39,776 nt of DNA from assembly GCA_020354645.1 (NCBI GenBank), contig CP070652.1:2547534-2587309 (forward strand), read 5' to 3'. This document shows, one piece after another, positions 29,329 through 38,345 of this stretch (positions are counted from its first letter, which is position 1; each line of letters opens with the position of its first letter). The notes below the pieces were generated by a model that saw nothing but the letters and a program-made list of their open reading frames with translations, was not told where the DNA came from and made no database searches. The position numbers and the translations under genes are program-made. This stretch comes from Deltaproteobacteria bacterium. GTDB taxonomy: Bacteria; Desulfobacterota; Desulfobacteria; Desulfobacterales; G020354645.

Positions 29329-30309
29329 ATGGGTGAACAGTTGCACGGATGGATTAAAAAATACTGGTTTATGATTGGGTTGATTGCGGTTTTTGCCGCC
29401 ACCTTGGCTGATACCACCGAGACCGTATCCGCCATGGGTCAGTGGTTTAAAATGCATTATGGTCCGGATGTGGCCGTGATTATGATATTCTTTTTTTCAG
29501 GGCTGCTGCTCGAGGCTGATCAAATAAGTTCAGGGTTAAAGGATTTCACCGGCACCTTGATTGCCCTATCAGTTATATTTCTGGTTTCACCGCTGACGGC
29601 GATATTGTTCCATCTGATACCGCTTGATACCGGCTTAAAAATAGGAATTTTTCTGGTGGCGGTTATGCCTTCCACTTTAAGCAGCGGGGTGGTGATGACG
29701 GGGGCCGCCGGCGGAAACATGGCCCATGCGTTGGTGATAACGATTCTTTCAAACGGGCTGGCTGTTTTTTCAATCCCCATCGCTCTTTCTATCCTTTTGA
29801 ATCCGTTCGGGGGAGCAACCGACGTTATAATAAATAAAGCCGCCATTATGCTCAAGATTGCCGGTATAGTTATTTTACCGCTTTGTGTCGGGTTGGCGAC
29901 AAAGTATTATGCCAAGACCTTTACGAACAGGTTTGAATCGAAACTGCAACTTTTGAACCAATATCTTATTTTCGGAATTGTTTGGATGGCTCTGTCTTCC
30001 GTTAGATCGACTATTTTGAGCAGCGGCCAGGTGATCGGCATTATCTTCGGATTGGCTTTTGTTTTTCACGGGCTGCTGCTCGCGACCGCCGGCATCTTGA
30101 GTTGGGGATTTCAACTGGGACCGGGGCGAAGAGAGGGTGTCATTTTTATGGGGGGGCAAAAAACCCTACCCCTTTCTGTTATATTGCAAGTTTCTCTTTT
30201 TCCGCAATACGGTCTGGCACTGGTTTTTTGTGTTGTGCATCATGTCGTGCACCTACTGATGGACGGCTATCTGGTAGGACGTTTCAGGAGCTATGGGCGA
30301 GGTCGTTGA
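29329..30309 (+). CDS. Bile acid:sodium symporter-like membrane protein (SLC10A7/YfeH-type)
   Basis: 326 residues with about nine or ten membrane segments. Typical markers are FFFSGLLLEADQI, the stretch MPSTLSSGVVMTGAAGGN with its crossover-type glycine-rich region, and the late FMGGQKTLPLSVILQVSLFP, all in the pattern of the SBF-like family (PF13593), relatives of human SLC10A7 and E. coli YfeH. Family members are secondary transporters, presumably Na+-coupled; the substrate is unknown. The ATG has no clear ribosome-binding site. The gene stands alone, followed by a fold-back element. Confidence 0.8.
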   Translation: MGEQLHGWIKKYWFMIGLIAVFAATLADTTETVSAMGQWFKMHYGPDVAVIMIFFFSGLLLEADQISSGLKDFTGTLIALSVIFLVSPLTAILFHLIPLDTGLKIGIFLVAVMPSTLSSGVVMTGAAGGNMAHALVITILSNGLAVFSIPIALSILLNPFGGATDVIINKAAIMLKIAGIVILPLCVGLATKYYAKTFTNRFESKLQLLNQYLIFGIVWMALSSVRSTILSSGQVIGIIFGLAFVFHGLLLATAGILSWGFQLGPGRREGVIFMGGQKTLPLSVILQVSLFPQYGLALVFCVVHHVVHLLMDGYLVGRFRSYGRGR

Positions 30310-30348
30310 TGCAATTCAAGCAGGACTGGATATAACGCTCAAAGCTTA

Positions 30349-30549
30349 ACGGGCTGTTGCCCAAAGATATTTTCGCTGAGTCTAAAACGTTTTTTGATAA
30401 ATCTAAAGCTTGCTCCAGGCGCTTTGAAAACTCGTCCCGCTTGAGCGCGGGACTCAAACAGGTTCAAAGCGCTCTTCTTGCGATGCGCTAAGATTTATTA
30501 TCCAAAAACGTTTAAATAACCGCTCACAAATATTTGGACAACTACCCGT
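30349..30549. mobile_element. 201-bp fold-back, MITE-like element
   Basis: The ends are imperfect inverted repeats: ACGGGCTGTTGCCCAAA on the left and, read from the right end, ACGGGTAGTTGTCCAAA. Similarity continues inwards (AAACGTTTTTTGATAAATCT at 30385-30404 against 30491-30513; GCGCTTTGAA at 30419-30428 against TTCAAAGCGC at 30463-30472). The apex is GTCCCGC-TTGAGC-GCGGGAC (30434-30453). The whole element forms one interrupted hairpin and encodes nothing. TCAAAG occurs close to both ends but a clean target duplication is not evident. Confidence 0.65.
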
Positions 30550-30711
30550 CAAAGTATGATGGGAGCTAAATCTGGATCTTCACAAGAAGATATACAACCT
30601 GGGATTCAAAAACGCTTTATCTCGTTTTCATGCACCCATGGATGTGAAGCGCCTTAAATCTTTTGGCCTTTCAGTTTTCAGCTTTGAGCTTTCAACCAAT
30701 GCGCGCAGCGA
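30550..30711. other. Non-coding gap after the fold-back element
   Basis: I see no gene, hairpin or promoter of note here. It lies downstream of the ABC transporter ATPase gene (minus strand); the sequence CAGTTTTCAGCTTTGAGC contains only weak self-pairing. Confidence 0.4.
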
Positions 30712-31443
30712 CTAGAGAATCTGACTGAGAAACAGCTTTGTCCGCTCGTGGGTGGGGTTCTTAAAGAAATGTTCCGGCGTTCCGACCTCCACGATCGTAC
30801 CGTCATCCATGAATATGACCCGATCGGCCACTTCTCTGGCAAATCCCATTTCGTGGGAAACAACCACCATGGTCATGCCTTCTTTGGCCAAGGTTTTCAT
30901 AACGTCAAGCACTTCTCCGATCATTTCCGGGTCCAAGGCCGAGGTCGGTTCGTCAAACAGCATAACTTTTGGATCCATGGCTAAGGCTCTTGCAATGGCG
31001 ACCCGTTGCTGCTGGCCGCCGGATAAATTGTCGGGATAGGCATTGGCTTTATCCTGAATGCCCACCTTTTTCAGCAGAAAATCTGCTTTTTCCTTGGCGG
31101 CCTCTTTGGAGCGCTTACGAACCACTTTTTGAGACAGGGTAATGTTTTCAAACACTGTTTTATGGGGAAAAAGGTTGAAAGATTGAAATACCATCCCCAC
31201 CTCAGCCCGAAGCTTGTTTATATTCGTTTTGCCGTCCAGGACATCGATGCCGTCGATGAAAATATGACCTGAGTCGGCCTTCTCCAAGCGGTTCAAGCAT
31301 CTTAGGTACGTACTTTTACCGGAACCGGAAGGACCACAGACCACCACGACTTCTCCGGCCTCTATTTTGGTTGAGACGTCAACCAAAGCTTTGACCTCAT
31401 GGGGAATCCAAAAGGTTTTGTTTATATTGCGAACATCTATCAC
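30712..31443 (-). CDS. Polar amino acid ABC transporter, ATP-binding subunit (GlnQ/HisP-like)
   Basis: 243 residues from a GTG at 31443 that overlaps the permease stop as GTGA; AGGAGG lies 11 bases upstream. The frame is open further back, but that would extend into the permease gene and exceed family length. Motifs: Walker [11 protein letters not shown]-loop [13 protein letters not shown], signature [16 protein letters not shown], Walker [15 protein letters not shown], and switch [16 protein letters not shown]. These match the PAAT family ATPases GlnQ and HisP. It is the last gene of the binding protein-permease-ATPase operon. The substrate is a polar amino acid by family; which one is unknown. 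Confidence 0.94.
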   Translation of the reverse strand: MIDVRNINKTFWIPHEVKALVDVSTKIEAGEVVVVCGPSGSGKSTYLRCLNRLEKADSGHIFIDGIDVLDGKTNINKLRAEVGMVFQSFNLFPHKTVFENITLSQKVVRKRSKEAAKEKADFLLKKVGIQDKANAYPDNLSGGQQQRVAIARALAMDPKVMLFDEPTSALDPEMIGEVLDVMKTLAKEGMTMVVVSHEMGFAREVADRVIFMDDGTIVEVGTPEHFFKNPTHERTKLFLSQIL

Positions 31444-32450
31444 GTTGGGGCCGACCTCCTTTCCAGATATTGGACAAACATGGAAAGTGTAAAGGTTAAG
31501 ACAAGATATAAAACGCCACACAGCAAATAAAGTTCAAATGCTTGCAGGCTGGTTGTCACCACTTCCCGCGTTGCTTTGGTCAGCTCACGGATGGCAATAA
31601 TGCCGAGCAGAGAGGAATCTTTAATCAGGCTGATGAACTGACCGGCCAGCGGTGGTAATATTCGTCGCAACGCCTGGGGCAAAATAATATATAACATGGA
31701 CTGTGCATAGCTCATGCCCAATGAGCGGGCCGCTTCTGTCTGGCCCCGGTGGATGGACTGTATGCCGGCGCGAACGATTTCGGTAACATAGGCGCCGGCG
31801 AATGAGGCCAGAGCGGCCACACCGTACCAGAATGGTCCGATTCGATTGAGTCCCTGGGCGATTAGAATATCGTTGATCAAGGTTCCCAGAACAAAATACC
31901 AGATTAATATTTGAACCAGAAGCGGGGAGCCGCGGATGAGTTCAACATAGGTAACCGCCGACCATTTTAACGTGGGATTGTTGGAGATGCGGGCCAGTCC
32001 GCCAAAAATACCGATAATAACGCCAAAAATAGTGGATATGACACTTACTTTAAGGGTAATCCAAAGGCCATAAACGATGATACCGGGTCTGCTTTTTGTG
32101 TAAGCGGCCAGGATATCTCCAGGGTAGATCAAGTCTCCTTCAGATACTTTAACGGCCCCAGCCGGGGCACTGTATGCTTCCGTGTCAGATATGCCTTTAA
32201 CGCTAATAGTGACTTCCTTACCTGAAATTTTGATGGATTCAACATCGCCGTCTATTTCCGATCGAATTTCGATGTTGTCCTGATACCAAAAATACTGCGG
32301 GATCCGAAACCAGCGCCATGTATACTCGACTTTCAGCGTGGCATAATAAAATAGGCCGGTAATTATACCCACAAGCACAATAAAGACACCCGCCCAGACA
32401 TAATAGGAATTAGGTTGTTTAAACCGCTGTAGACTTTGAGTTGTATCCAT
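31440..32450 (-). CDS. Polar amino acid ABC transporter permease with an extra N-terminal domain
   Basis: 336 residues, about 100 longer than GlnP/HisM permeases. The first membrane helix (about 18-40) is followed by an inserted soluble segment (about 42-120) rich in strands ([32 protein letters not shown]), which should be periplasmic. The standard permease core comes next: [34 protein letters not shown], and the EAA loop with [20 protein letters not shown] followed by [19 protein letters not shown] resembles barrel-sandwich motifs, but that is only a resemblance. The insert might contact the binding protein. The gene is second in the operon. Confidence 0.88.
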   Translation of the reverse strand: MDTTQSLQRFKQPNSYYVWAGVFIVLVGIITGLFYYATLKVEYTWRWFRIPQYFWYQDNIEIRSEIDGDVESIKISGKEVTISVKGISDTEAYSAPAGAVKVSEGDLIYPGDILAAYTKSRPGIIVYGLWITLKVSVISTIFGVIIGIFGGLARISNNPTLKWSAVTYVELIRGSPLLVQILIWYFVLGTLINDILIAQGLNRIGPFWYGVAALASFAGAYVTEIVRAGIQSIHRGQTEAARSLGMSYAQSMLYIILPQALRRILPPLAGQFISLIKDSSLLGIIAIRELTKATREVVTTSLQAFELYLLCGVLYLVLTFTLSMFVQYLERRSAPT

Positions 32451-32534
32451 TTGTCAATTTGTTTCCTTAAACATTTAAGATAGTTGGTGTAGGTTACTGA
32501 CGGGAATCTGCCGGTTATTATTTCAGCGTTAAGA

Positions 32535-32584
32535 CAAGACAGGCCGGTGATGTCTTTTGATTTAGACCTGACCGGCCTGTCTTG
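32535..32584 (-). other. Stable intercistronic hairpin between binding-protein and permease genes
   Basis: A perfect 14-bp stem, CAAGACAGGCCGGT (32535-32548) with ACCGGCCTGTCTTG (32571-32584), encloses a 22-base loop. No T tract follows on the minus strand, so it is more likely an mRNA-stability or partial attenuation element than a full terminator. Such hairpins after binding-protein genes let that subunit be made in excess (compare malE-malF). Confidence 0.65.
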
Positions 32585-32620
32585 GATTATGGAATTTCAT
32601 GTCAGCTATGTTCGGTCCGA

Positions 32621-33448
32621 TTATTGAACTTCCTTGAGCCAGGCGTTGCTTTTGATCCATTTGTTGTAAATTCTGTCATAGCGCCCATCATTTTTTACCT
32701 GCCGCAAGAAATTGTTCAGCCAGTTCATAAAATCCGGATCGCCTTTGTTGATAGCCCAGGCCAGCGGCTCGTAGGTAAACGGTTTGTCGAGAAAAACCGT
32801 CTTGCCGGCTCCCTGTTTGGCAAAAAGAACGGCACAGTAAGGCAGGTCATAGACGAGTGCGTCCGCCTTACCGGTGATAACCTCAAGACCGGCTTCAGCT
32901 TCGGATTCAAAAGACTTATAGGTTGCTTTGGGGATCATCCGTTTAGTGGCCTGTTCCCCGGTGGTTCCTTGTCTGGACACAACGATGTATGAGGGTTTGT
33001 TTAGGTCTCTGTAAGATTTTACCTTGCCTGCATGCTTGTTGTTTAACAGAATGGTTTGTCCGACAATGATGTAGGGATCGGCAAAATTTATTTTGAGGTT
33101 TCTTTCCTGCGTGATGGTCATACCGCTGATGATGATATCAAATTTTTTGGTCATCAGTGAAGGGATGATGCCGTCCCAAGCTGTATTGACCGCTACGAAC
33201 TTGACACCCATGGATTTCGCCATTTCTCTGGCCATATCCATATCGAAACCGACATATCTACCTTTTTTGTCGGTCATTTCAAAGGGCATGTATCCGGCCT
33301 CAAAACCCACCCGAAGTTCACCTCTTTTCAGGATTTCTTCAAGCGTTGATTTTTTAGCAAGATCGATATCGGCGCTGAATACAGCCGTTGAGAAAACAAA
33401 ACCCAAAACCATAAGTGCTGCCATTCCTATCAATAGCCTTCTTTTCAT
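32621..33448 (-). CDS. Polar amino acid ABC transporter, periplasmic binding protein
   Basis: 275 residues. The signal peptide begins MKRRLLIGMAALMVLGFVFS with a cut near AVFSA (residue 26). The mature protein follows the SBP_bac_3 pattern: GELRVGFEAGYMPFEMTDKK, GFDMDMAREMAKSMGV, DIIISGMTITQERN, and DALVYDLPYCAVLF. These proteins bind amino acids and pass them to the permease. A strong AAGGAGG sits 7 bases before the ATG. It is the first gene of its operon and is followed by a stable hairpin. Confidence 0.92.
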   Translation of the reverse strand: MKRRLLIGMAALMVLGFVFSTAVFSADIDLAKKSTLEEILKRGELRVGFEAGYMPFEMTDKKGRYVGFDMDMAREMAKSMGVKFVAVNTAWDGIIPSLMTKKFDIIISGMTITQERNLKINFADPYIIVGQTILLNNKHAGKVKSYRDLNKPSYIVVSRQGTTGEQATKRMIPKATYKSFESEAEAGLEVITGKADALVYDLPYCAVLFAKQGAGKTVFLDKPFTYEPLAWAINKGDPDFMNWLNNFLRQVKNDGRYDRIYNKWIKSNAWLKEVQ

Positions 33449-33909
33449 ATTTAAACCTCCTTAATTAAGTTGTGGCTTCCTTTTTTGCGGACCTTAAAAT
33501 GAAGGCCAGGAAAGCCCCTGTTTATACAATGTTTACTCTGTTAAATTTACCGAACGGCAATATCACTCCGATATTCAGGATTAGGCTTCGTTTCTTTTGG
33601 GATGTAACCGCATTCAGTTCCTTTGGGGGCGAACGAGTATAATCGCTTATTCATTATACATCGTTATACCGTACACCGACACTGAATGATATTTAATACA
33701 TGAATTCAAATTTAGATCATTGCTTGTATATCATAAAAAAACATAAAGTAAAGCATTCTTTGCCAAAACTGTATTGTTGCCGGAAAATTTCATCTGCAAC
33801 AGACGTTTTTATCGACAATTGGCTGCTGCCGGTCCACCGGCATCTGTTTAGAGGTCCTATGTTTAGAAAATAGGCCGACTTTTACCGCAGCAAAGATAAT
33901 CCGCGAGGA
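33449..33909. other. 460-base regulatory region upstream of the amino acid transporter operon
   Basis: No gene is supported. It holds the ribosome-binding site of the binding-protein gene, an AT-rich inverted repeat at 33637-33659 (listed separately) and otherwise plain AT-rich DNA. The promoter of the transporter operon must lie here. Confidence 0.5.
33637..33659. promoter_or_regulatory. Inverted repeat with a -10-like box on each strand, possible operator/promoter
   Basis: GTATAAT (33637-33643) and ATTATAC (33653-33659) form a perfect 7-bp inverted repeat with a 9-base spacer. Each arm is TATAAT read outwards on its own strand. The minus-strand copy lies about 205 bases before the binding-protein start. 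A further TTATAC word follows at 33663-33669. The -35 regions are poor. Confidence 0.3.
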
Positions 33910-34656
33910 TCAACGGGCTTTTTGTTCATTCTCCCAAACGATTTTCCCGAAGCGTCGCAGCAGTTCTTTTCCATAAGGTGTGTTGGAGGCGGATCCAATC
34001 AGGGTTTCTGGCTTTTGTCCTTCCGATAATAATGTATTTGAGAACGCACGAATATAGGAAATCAGAATATCCCGGTTAAATTCAGGGTGAAATTGAATCC
34101 CCCAGGCGACAGCCCCGTAAGCAAAAGCATGATGGGGGTCACGATCACTTGATGCCAGTAACCTAGCGCCCGGTGGAAGTTTAAGCACGAATTGGCTGTG
34201 ACATACCTGTACCGGCATCAGATGGGGTAAGCCACCAAAAAGTGCATCTTTGCGCGCTTGTTCATTCAAGCGAGTTTGCACCGTGCCGAATTCACCTCCT
34301 TGCGGACTTGGGCCCACTCTTCCCCCCAAGGCGTAAGCCAGAAGCTGGTGACCGTAGCAAATTCCGAGCAAGGGTGTTTGAGCCGCTATGACTTTTCGCA
34401 GCCATGCGGCAGTATACTCGCTCCAGTTTTCCTGATCGGTGACCATGGCATGAGATCCCGTCACCACCACCCCGGAAACCTGCCGGGGGTTGGGGAGTCT
34501 CTCCCCGGAATAAGGCTTGAGGACCCATATTTTGTCTGGGTTCCATCCGAGATTTGTTTTTATCCAATCGTCGAAATCACCGTGGTTTTTGGCGATTAAG
34601 GGAAAAGTCGTTCCCAATTTTACAATCAAAAAATTTTGCATGTTATTATAAGCCAT
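33910..34656 (-). CDS. Class I glutamine amidotransferase-like protein
   Basis: 248 residues. The GATase-1 triad is visible: nucleophile Cys100 in GICYGHQ, and His190 and Glu192 in IQFHPEF. GVVVTGSHAMVTD gives the early strand-loop. It is a stand-alone amidotransferase of the type annotated near GMP synthase subunits or glutamine hydrolases acting on gamma-glutamyl compounds (PuuD-like); no synthetase partner is adjacent, so the reaction is unknown. The ATG at 34641 (MQNFLIVKLGTT) is an equally plausible start; neither has a strong ribosome-binding site. Confidence 0.82.
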   Translation of the reverse strand: MAYNNMQNFLIVKLGTTFPLIAKNHGDFDDWIKTNLGWNPDKIWVLKPYSGERLPNPRQVSGVVVTGSHAMVTDQENWSEYTAAWLRKVIAAQTPLLGICYGHQLLAYALGGRVGPSPQGGEFGTVQTRLNEQARKDALFGGLPHLMPVQVCHSQFVLKLPPGARLLASSDRDPHHAFAYGAVAWGIQFHPEFNRDILISYIRAFSNTLLSEGQKPETLIGSASNTPYGKELLRRFGKIVWENEQKAR

Positions 34657-34730
34657 ATTGTCATTGGGCAGGACGTGTTACCGTCTTTAACCCTGCCGGA
34701 TACTGCCGTCAAGGTTTATGAATCTGCATC

Positions 34731-34760
34731 TTGACATAGGGCTCATTCGAAAGTTATTTA
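34731..34760 (+). promoter_or_regulatory. Possible promoter of the phosphofructokinase gene
   Basis: A perfect -35 TTGACA (34731-34736) is followed 18 bases later by TATTTA (34755-34760), a weak -10. The leader to the start would be about 180 bases. Nothing else is recognised in 34657-34938. Confidence 0.3.
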
Positions 34761-34944
34761 CACTGCTATGAAGCTTTCCACTCTGAAGGGCGGGGTTTGC
34801 AGGGATGCGAACCTGTCAAAAACTAATTTTCCGATATGGGGTCTGAGGTAGGCGGGCAACGGGCTGCCGCAGTTTCGTATGGCTTTATTGGGGAGGGTCC
34901 GTATCTTAAAGAATAATCCATTGAGTTGATGATAGGGGGTGTCA

Positions 34945-37050
34945 ATGTCCATGAAAAATTGGAGCAGTTTGGATGAACTTTTAAACGCTGATGAAGTTCA
35001 GAAAATAACCAGCAATACGAATCCGGAGCTGATTGAAAGAAGAACCAGTGTGCCATCCATATGTAAGGTTTTTTCTCTTCCGTATACGGCTTTAAGTCAG
35101 GATCCCAGATATAAATTTGTAATCGACAAAGAGGCTCAAAAACAGCTGCCGGATATTATCCATAATGAGGTGGAAAAAATTGTGGGTCTCGAATCTCCTG
35201 ACGAAACATTCAAAGAAAAATATCACAAGCTGCGAAATATCGGTATTGTATTTTCAGGCGGACCGGCCCCCGGGGGTCACAATGTGCTTGCGGGTCTTTA
35301 CGATGCGGCCAAGCAGGCCAATCCCGAGACAAAAATCTATGGGTTTTTACTGGGGCCGGACGGGATTATTGAAAATGAAGCGATTGTGTTAAACGACAGC
35401 CTGGTTGACAAATATAGAAATGTTGGTGGTTTCACCATGATTAAAACCGGCCGGACAAAGATAGATTCGGTCCAGAAGATGGCCCTGGCCACCGAAACCT
35501 GCAAAAAATTGCAACTTGATGCCCTTGTGATCGTGGGGGGTGATGATTCAAATACCAATGCGGCCTTCCTCGCCCAGGAGATGTTTAAAGATGGGATTCA
35601 GGTCATAGGGGTTCCCAAGACGATTGACGGCGATATCCAGGTAAAAGACGCAGCGGGCAAGAGTTTATGTGCCATGTCGTTTGGATTTAACACAGCCGCC
35701 AGGGCCTTTGCAAACTCCATCAGCAACCTTTGTACAGACGCCAGCTCGGATGTCAAATATTGGCATATTTGCAAGGTAATGGGACGGGTTGCCAGTCACC
35801 TTGCGCTTGAAGTTGCCCTGCAAACCCATGCGAATATAACCCTCATCGGAGAGGATCTTGCGAACTATGTCGACCCGATGAGATTAAAAAAAGCCCAAAA
35901 GGAAGGTACATTAGATTTCCATGCGTATGGTATGACCTTGCGGCATCTTTCACGGGTCATCTGTGACGGCATTGTCAGAAGAGCGGCGGTTGGGAAGAAT
36001 TACGGTGTGATCGTTATTCCGGAAGGCGTTTTGGAATTTATTAATGAAATTCAAGTTTTTATTGTCAAGCTGAACACGATTATCGCCGATTACAATGCAA
36101 CCCATGACTCGAATTTTCATTCAGATTTTCCTTTGCTCGAAGATAAACTGGAATACCTTAGGCGACTGGCCAAGCGGTCAAGGGAGGAAAACACCTTTAC
36201 CATCTGGAATACAAGGGATGATGACCTTTTCAACGATATCCCTGAATTTTTCAAAGAAGGCCTCCTGACGGAAAGAGACAGCCATGGAAATTTCCAGTTT
36301 TCACTGGTTGAAACCGACAAGGTAATCATGGGTCTGGTCAAGGATTATCTAAGCATTCTCGCAGAGCAAGGTATTTACCGGGTCGGTATAAACCGGGAAT
36401 ATTATAATAAGGTCATGGCAACGGGTGGTTTAGACCCGGCTTTTTACGGCCCGATATTGTTTGAAAACTATACTGAAGGCGAATTTTTGCTCAGGAAATC
36501 TTCTATTATTTCGCTGAAAACCCTTAAGCAGGAATTGGTCAAGGAGGGCATATTAAACGACCCTCAAAAAATTCCGCCGCCTGTTGAGAAAGTTTTTAAA
36601 TTATCCGTGCCTGATTTTAAAACCAAAGTTCATTTTTATGGCTATGACGGTCGGGGCAACGATCCAACCCGATTTGATTGCAACTACACCTACAACTTGG
36701 GATTAACCGTTTTTAGTCTTATCGCAAACGGTGCAACCGGTCAAATGGCGGCCATTAAAAATCTAGAGCTTGATTTTTCACAATGGGAACCCATCGGGAT
36801 TCCCATCGCACCGCTTATGCATCTTGAGGAGCGCAAAGGAAAATTAGCGCTTGTCTTGGAAAAGAGTATCGTAGATGTAGAATCGATTGCCTTTAGAGTG
36901 GTAAAAGCGCTGAGAGAGAAATGGCTGGCAGCAGAACCGGGAGAAGATAACTACCGAAAGCCGGGTCCCATAAGGTTTGCCGGCCGAAGCGAGGAAGACA
37001 GGCCGATCACCCTCAAGTTAAATGCGATAGCGGCACGACAGTTTGAATAG
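34945..37050 (+). CDS. pfp: Pyrophosphate-type 6-phosphofructokinase, long form
   Basis: About 701 residues from the ATG at 34945, chosen because AGGGGG lies just before it; a GTG at 34939 and an ATG at 34951 are alternatives. The enzyme interconverts fructose 6-phosphate and fructose 1,6-bisphosphate with pyrophosphate. The GGDDSNTNAA motif (about 198-207), with a second Asp where ATP enzymes have Gly, and PKTIDGDIQ (about 225) mark the PPi-dependent group; MGRVASHLALEVAL binds the sugar phosphate. The size and N- and C-terminal extensions match the long (plant-like and spirochaete-like) clade. The reaction is reversible and saves ATP, as is common in anaerobes. The gene is monocistronic. 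Confidence 0.93.
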   Translation: MSMKNWSSLDELLNADEVQKITSNTNPELIERRTSVPSICKVFSLPYTALSQDPRYKFVIDKEAQKQLPDIIHNEVEKIVGLESPDETFKEKYHKLRNIGIVFSGGPAPGGHNVLAGLYDAAKQANPETKIYGFLLGPDGIIENEAIVLNDSLVDKYRNVGGFTMIKTGRTKIDSVQKMALATETCKKLQLDALVIVGGDDSNTNAAFLAQEMFKDGIQVIGVPKTIDGDIQVKDAAGKSLCAMSFGFNTAARAFANSISNLCTDASSDVKYWHICKVMGRVASHLALEVALQTHANITLIGEDLANYVDPMRLKKAQKEGTLDFHAYGMTLRHLSRVICDGIVRRAAVGKNYGVIVIPEGVLEFINEIQVFIVKLNTIIADYNATHDSNFHSDFPLLEDKLEYLRRLAKRSREENTFTIWNTRDDDLFNDIPEFFKEGLLTERDSHGNFQFSLVETDKVIMGLVKDYLSILAEQGIYRVGINREYYNKVMATGGLDPAFYGPILFENYTEGEFLLRKSSIISLKTLKQELVKEGILNDPQKIPPPVEKVFKLSVPDFKTKVHFYGYDGRGNDPTRFDCNYTYNLGLTVFSLIANGATGQMAAIKNLELDFSQWEPIGIPIAPLMHLEERKGKLALVLEKSIVDVESIAFRVVKALREKWLAAEPGEDNYRKPGPIRFAGRSEEDRPITLKLNAIAARQFE

Positions 37051-37374
37051 AAACAAAAAGGTGAAGGGGCCGGGTAATGGGTCATAGATGAAGGAATTCT
37101 ATCGTTATATAAATTGCATTGACTAAGGTTTAATCATCCAATTACCAGATAGCGATCACGGCCAAATCTGACAAACTCGCGATTTGTTGGATGATAAGCA
37201 TGATATTAAAGGTTTTAAAATTACATATAACGCCACGGCTAAGCTACGTGCCATATTAATTCCGGATCTGCACGACATGTACGATAAACCGCACGGTTTC
37301 ATCACACAACTCCATGCCGTTGTTAGCCAATTATTCTTTTTGCTCAAAGGAAGGGATTGTGGCGCCTCTTTTTT
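37051..37374. other. Gap after pfp, start of the accessory region
   Basis: No gene is supported; short frames on both strands here lack recognisable features. The notable content is an attC-like sequence at 37225-37328 (listed separately). No clear terminator for pfp is visible. Confidence 0.5.
37225..37328 (-). repeat. Candidate integron attC site (degenerate), array end
   Basis: On the minus strand it begins GGCTAAC and ends GTTATAT, close to the R boxes (RYYYAAC and GTTRRRY), over 104 bases. The arms share ACGGC next to the R boxes (AACAACGGC against AACGCCACGGC) and further loose pairing. It lies 46 bases beyond the stop of the small membrane protein gene, as expected for a cassette. The pairing is weaker than in the two good sites at 39 kb. 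Confidence 0.35.
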
Positions 37375-37722
37375 TCACATGAGTTTCTCAAGGGTAACTC
37401 TGGTTGCCCATCTGAAAAATACCATGACATATTTACCTCCTGCTAAATACATTCCTACCAAAAAAACCAGATGTGATATTATCAGCAAGAGAGGACCTCC
37501 TATGATAATTAGCAAAGGTTCGTGCCAGTAAATAGAAAAAGCTCCGATCAATCCTACCGCTGGCCAGCCAATGATGTAACTACAGCACATTAGAAAGATC
37601 CCTAAAAAATTTTGAGCTGTTGGCTTCTCTTTAAATGCACTGAGGTCTGCACCATCTTTAATGGCCCTGCTTGCAAATTTCGTTTTTGCGATGTCGTTGG
37701 CTAATTTTTTAATTATGTTCAA
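37375..37722 (-). CDS. Small inner-membrane protein of unknown function (115 residues)
   Basis: A TTG start at 37722 with GAAGGG about 9 bases upstream. A charged N-terminal part (KKLANDIAKTKFASRAIKDG, to about 34) is followed by two or three hydrophobic segments (about 38-66 and 70-94, including PLLIIIGGPLLLIISHLVF) and a basic tail, FFRWATRVTLEKL. The composition looks like a real protein rather than a chance frame. Function is unknown. It lies downstream of a methyltransferase remnant on the same strand. Confidence 0.6.
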   Translation of the reverse strand: MNIIKKLANDIAKTKFASRAIKDGADLSAFKEKPTAQNFLGIFLMCCSYIIGWPAVGLIGAFSIYWHEPLLIIIGGPLLLIISHLVFLVGMYLAGGKYVMVFFRWATRVTLEKLM

Positions 37723-37745
37723 TAAATAAAGCCCTTCAGAAAACC

Positions 37746-38300
37746 TTACGATGAATCGTTTTTAAAAACAGCAGATCGGCTATGCTTTATGGATGGAGTC
37801 TCACAAAAATTCAGACCTGACTCTTGAGCTAAAACCACAATCTCTTGGAAGCGCTTTGATGAAACGTGAAACCTGGGTTCGGCGATAAGAATCCTTCCAT
37901 TTGACTTGAGGCATGCGCGAATCTGATGAAAGAATAATTTTAGTAGAGAAACTTCGCGCACCAACCAGAAAGCGAGAATGAAATCAACAGGCGTGCCGAC
38001 TCCAAGTTTGTTAGGTTCACTTCCATGAAGACGGATTATGTTCGAAACACCTACTTTTTCAGAACGCTTTTGCATCGCTCCTTACATCTTCGGCTGGACA
38101 TCAGCGGCAATGACACAACCCTTATCGCCGAAGAGCTTAGCAAGATCAATGGAAAAGAACCCCATCCCACAGCATACATCCAAAACTGTCATGCCTTTGG
38201 ACACAAATGATCCCAGTATTTTCTCGGGATTGTGAAAAAAGTGCCGAAAAGGGTTGTCAAATGTGTATGCTAACCACCACGGGCAAATATGGTCGTCCAT
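37746..38300 (-). pseudogene. Class I SAM-dependent methyltransferase, split by one in-frame TAA
   Basis: From the ATG at 38300 (GGAGG 9 bases upstream) the frame reads a methyltransferase N-terminus with WWLAYTFDNPFRHFFHNPEK, the SAM-binding motif I VLDVCCGMGFFSIDLAK and AADVQPKM, then TAA at 38084-38082. It continues in the same frame through GAMQKRSEKVGVSN, VDFILAFWLVREVSLLKLFF and GRILIAEPRFHVS to a stop at 37746. The two parts join without gap or overlap into a normal fold of about 184 residues, so a single base change (for example TTA to TAA) explains the break. TAAGGAG at the stop lies only 2 bases before the next ATG, so restart is conceivable but the spacing is poor. The substrate is unknown. 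Confidence 0.75.
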
Positions 38301-38345
38301 GCAAAGAGTCCTCCATAAGGATTTTTGGTTTTGGGTAAATATGAT

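Noticed and set aside
37184..37531. Plus-strand 115-codon frame after pfp
   Set aside because: It overlaps the opposite-strand small membrane protein and the attC-like sequence, and its translation has no protein-like pattern.
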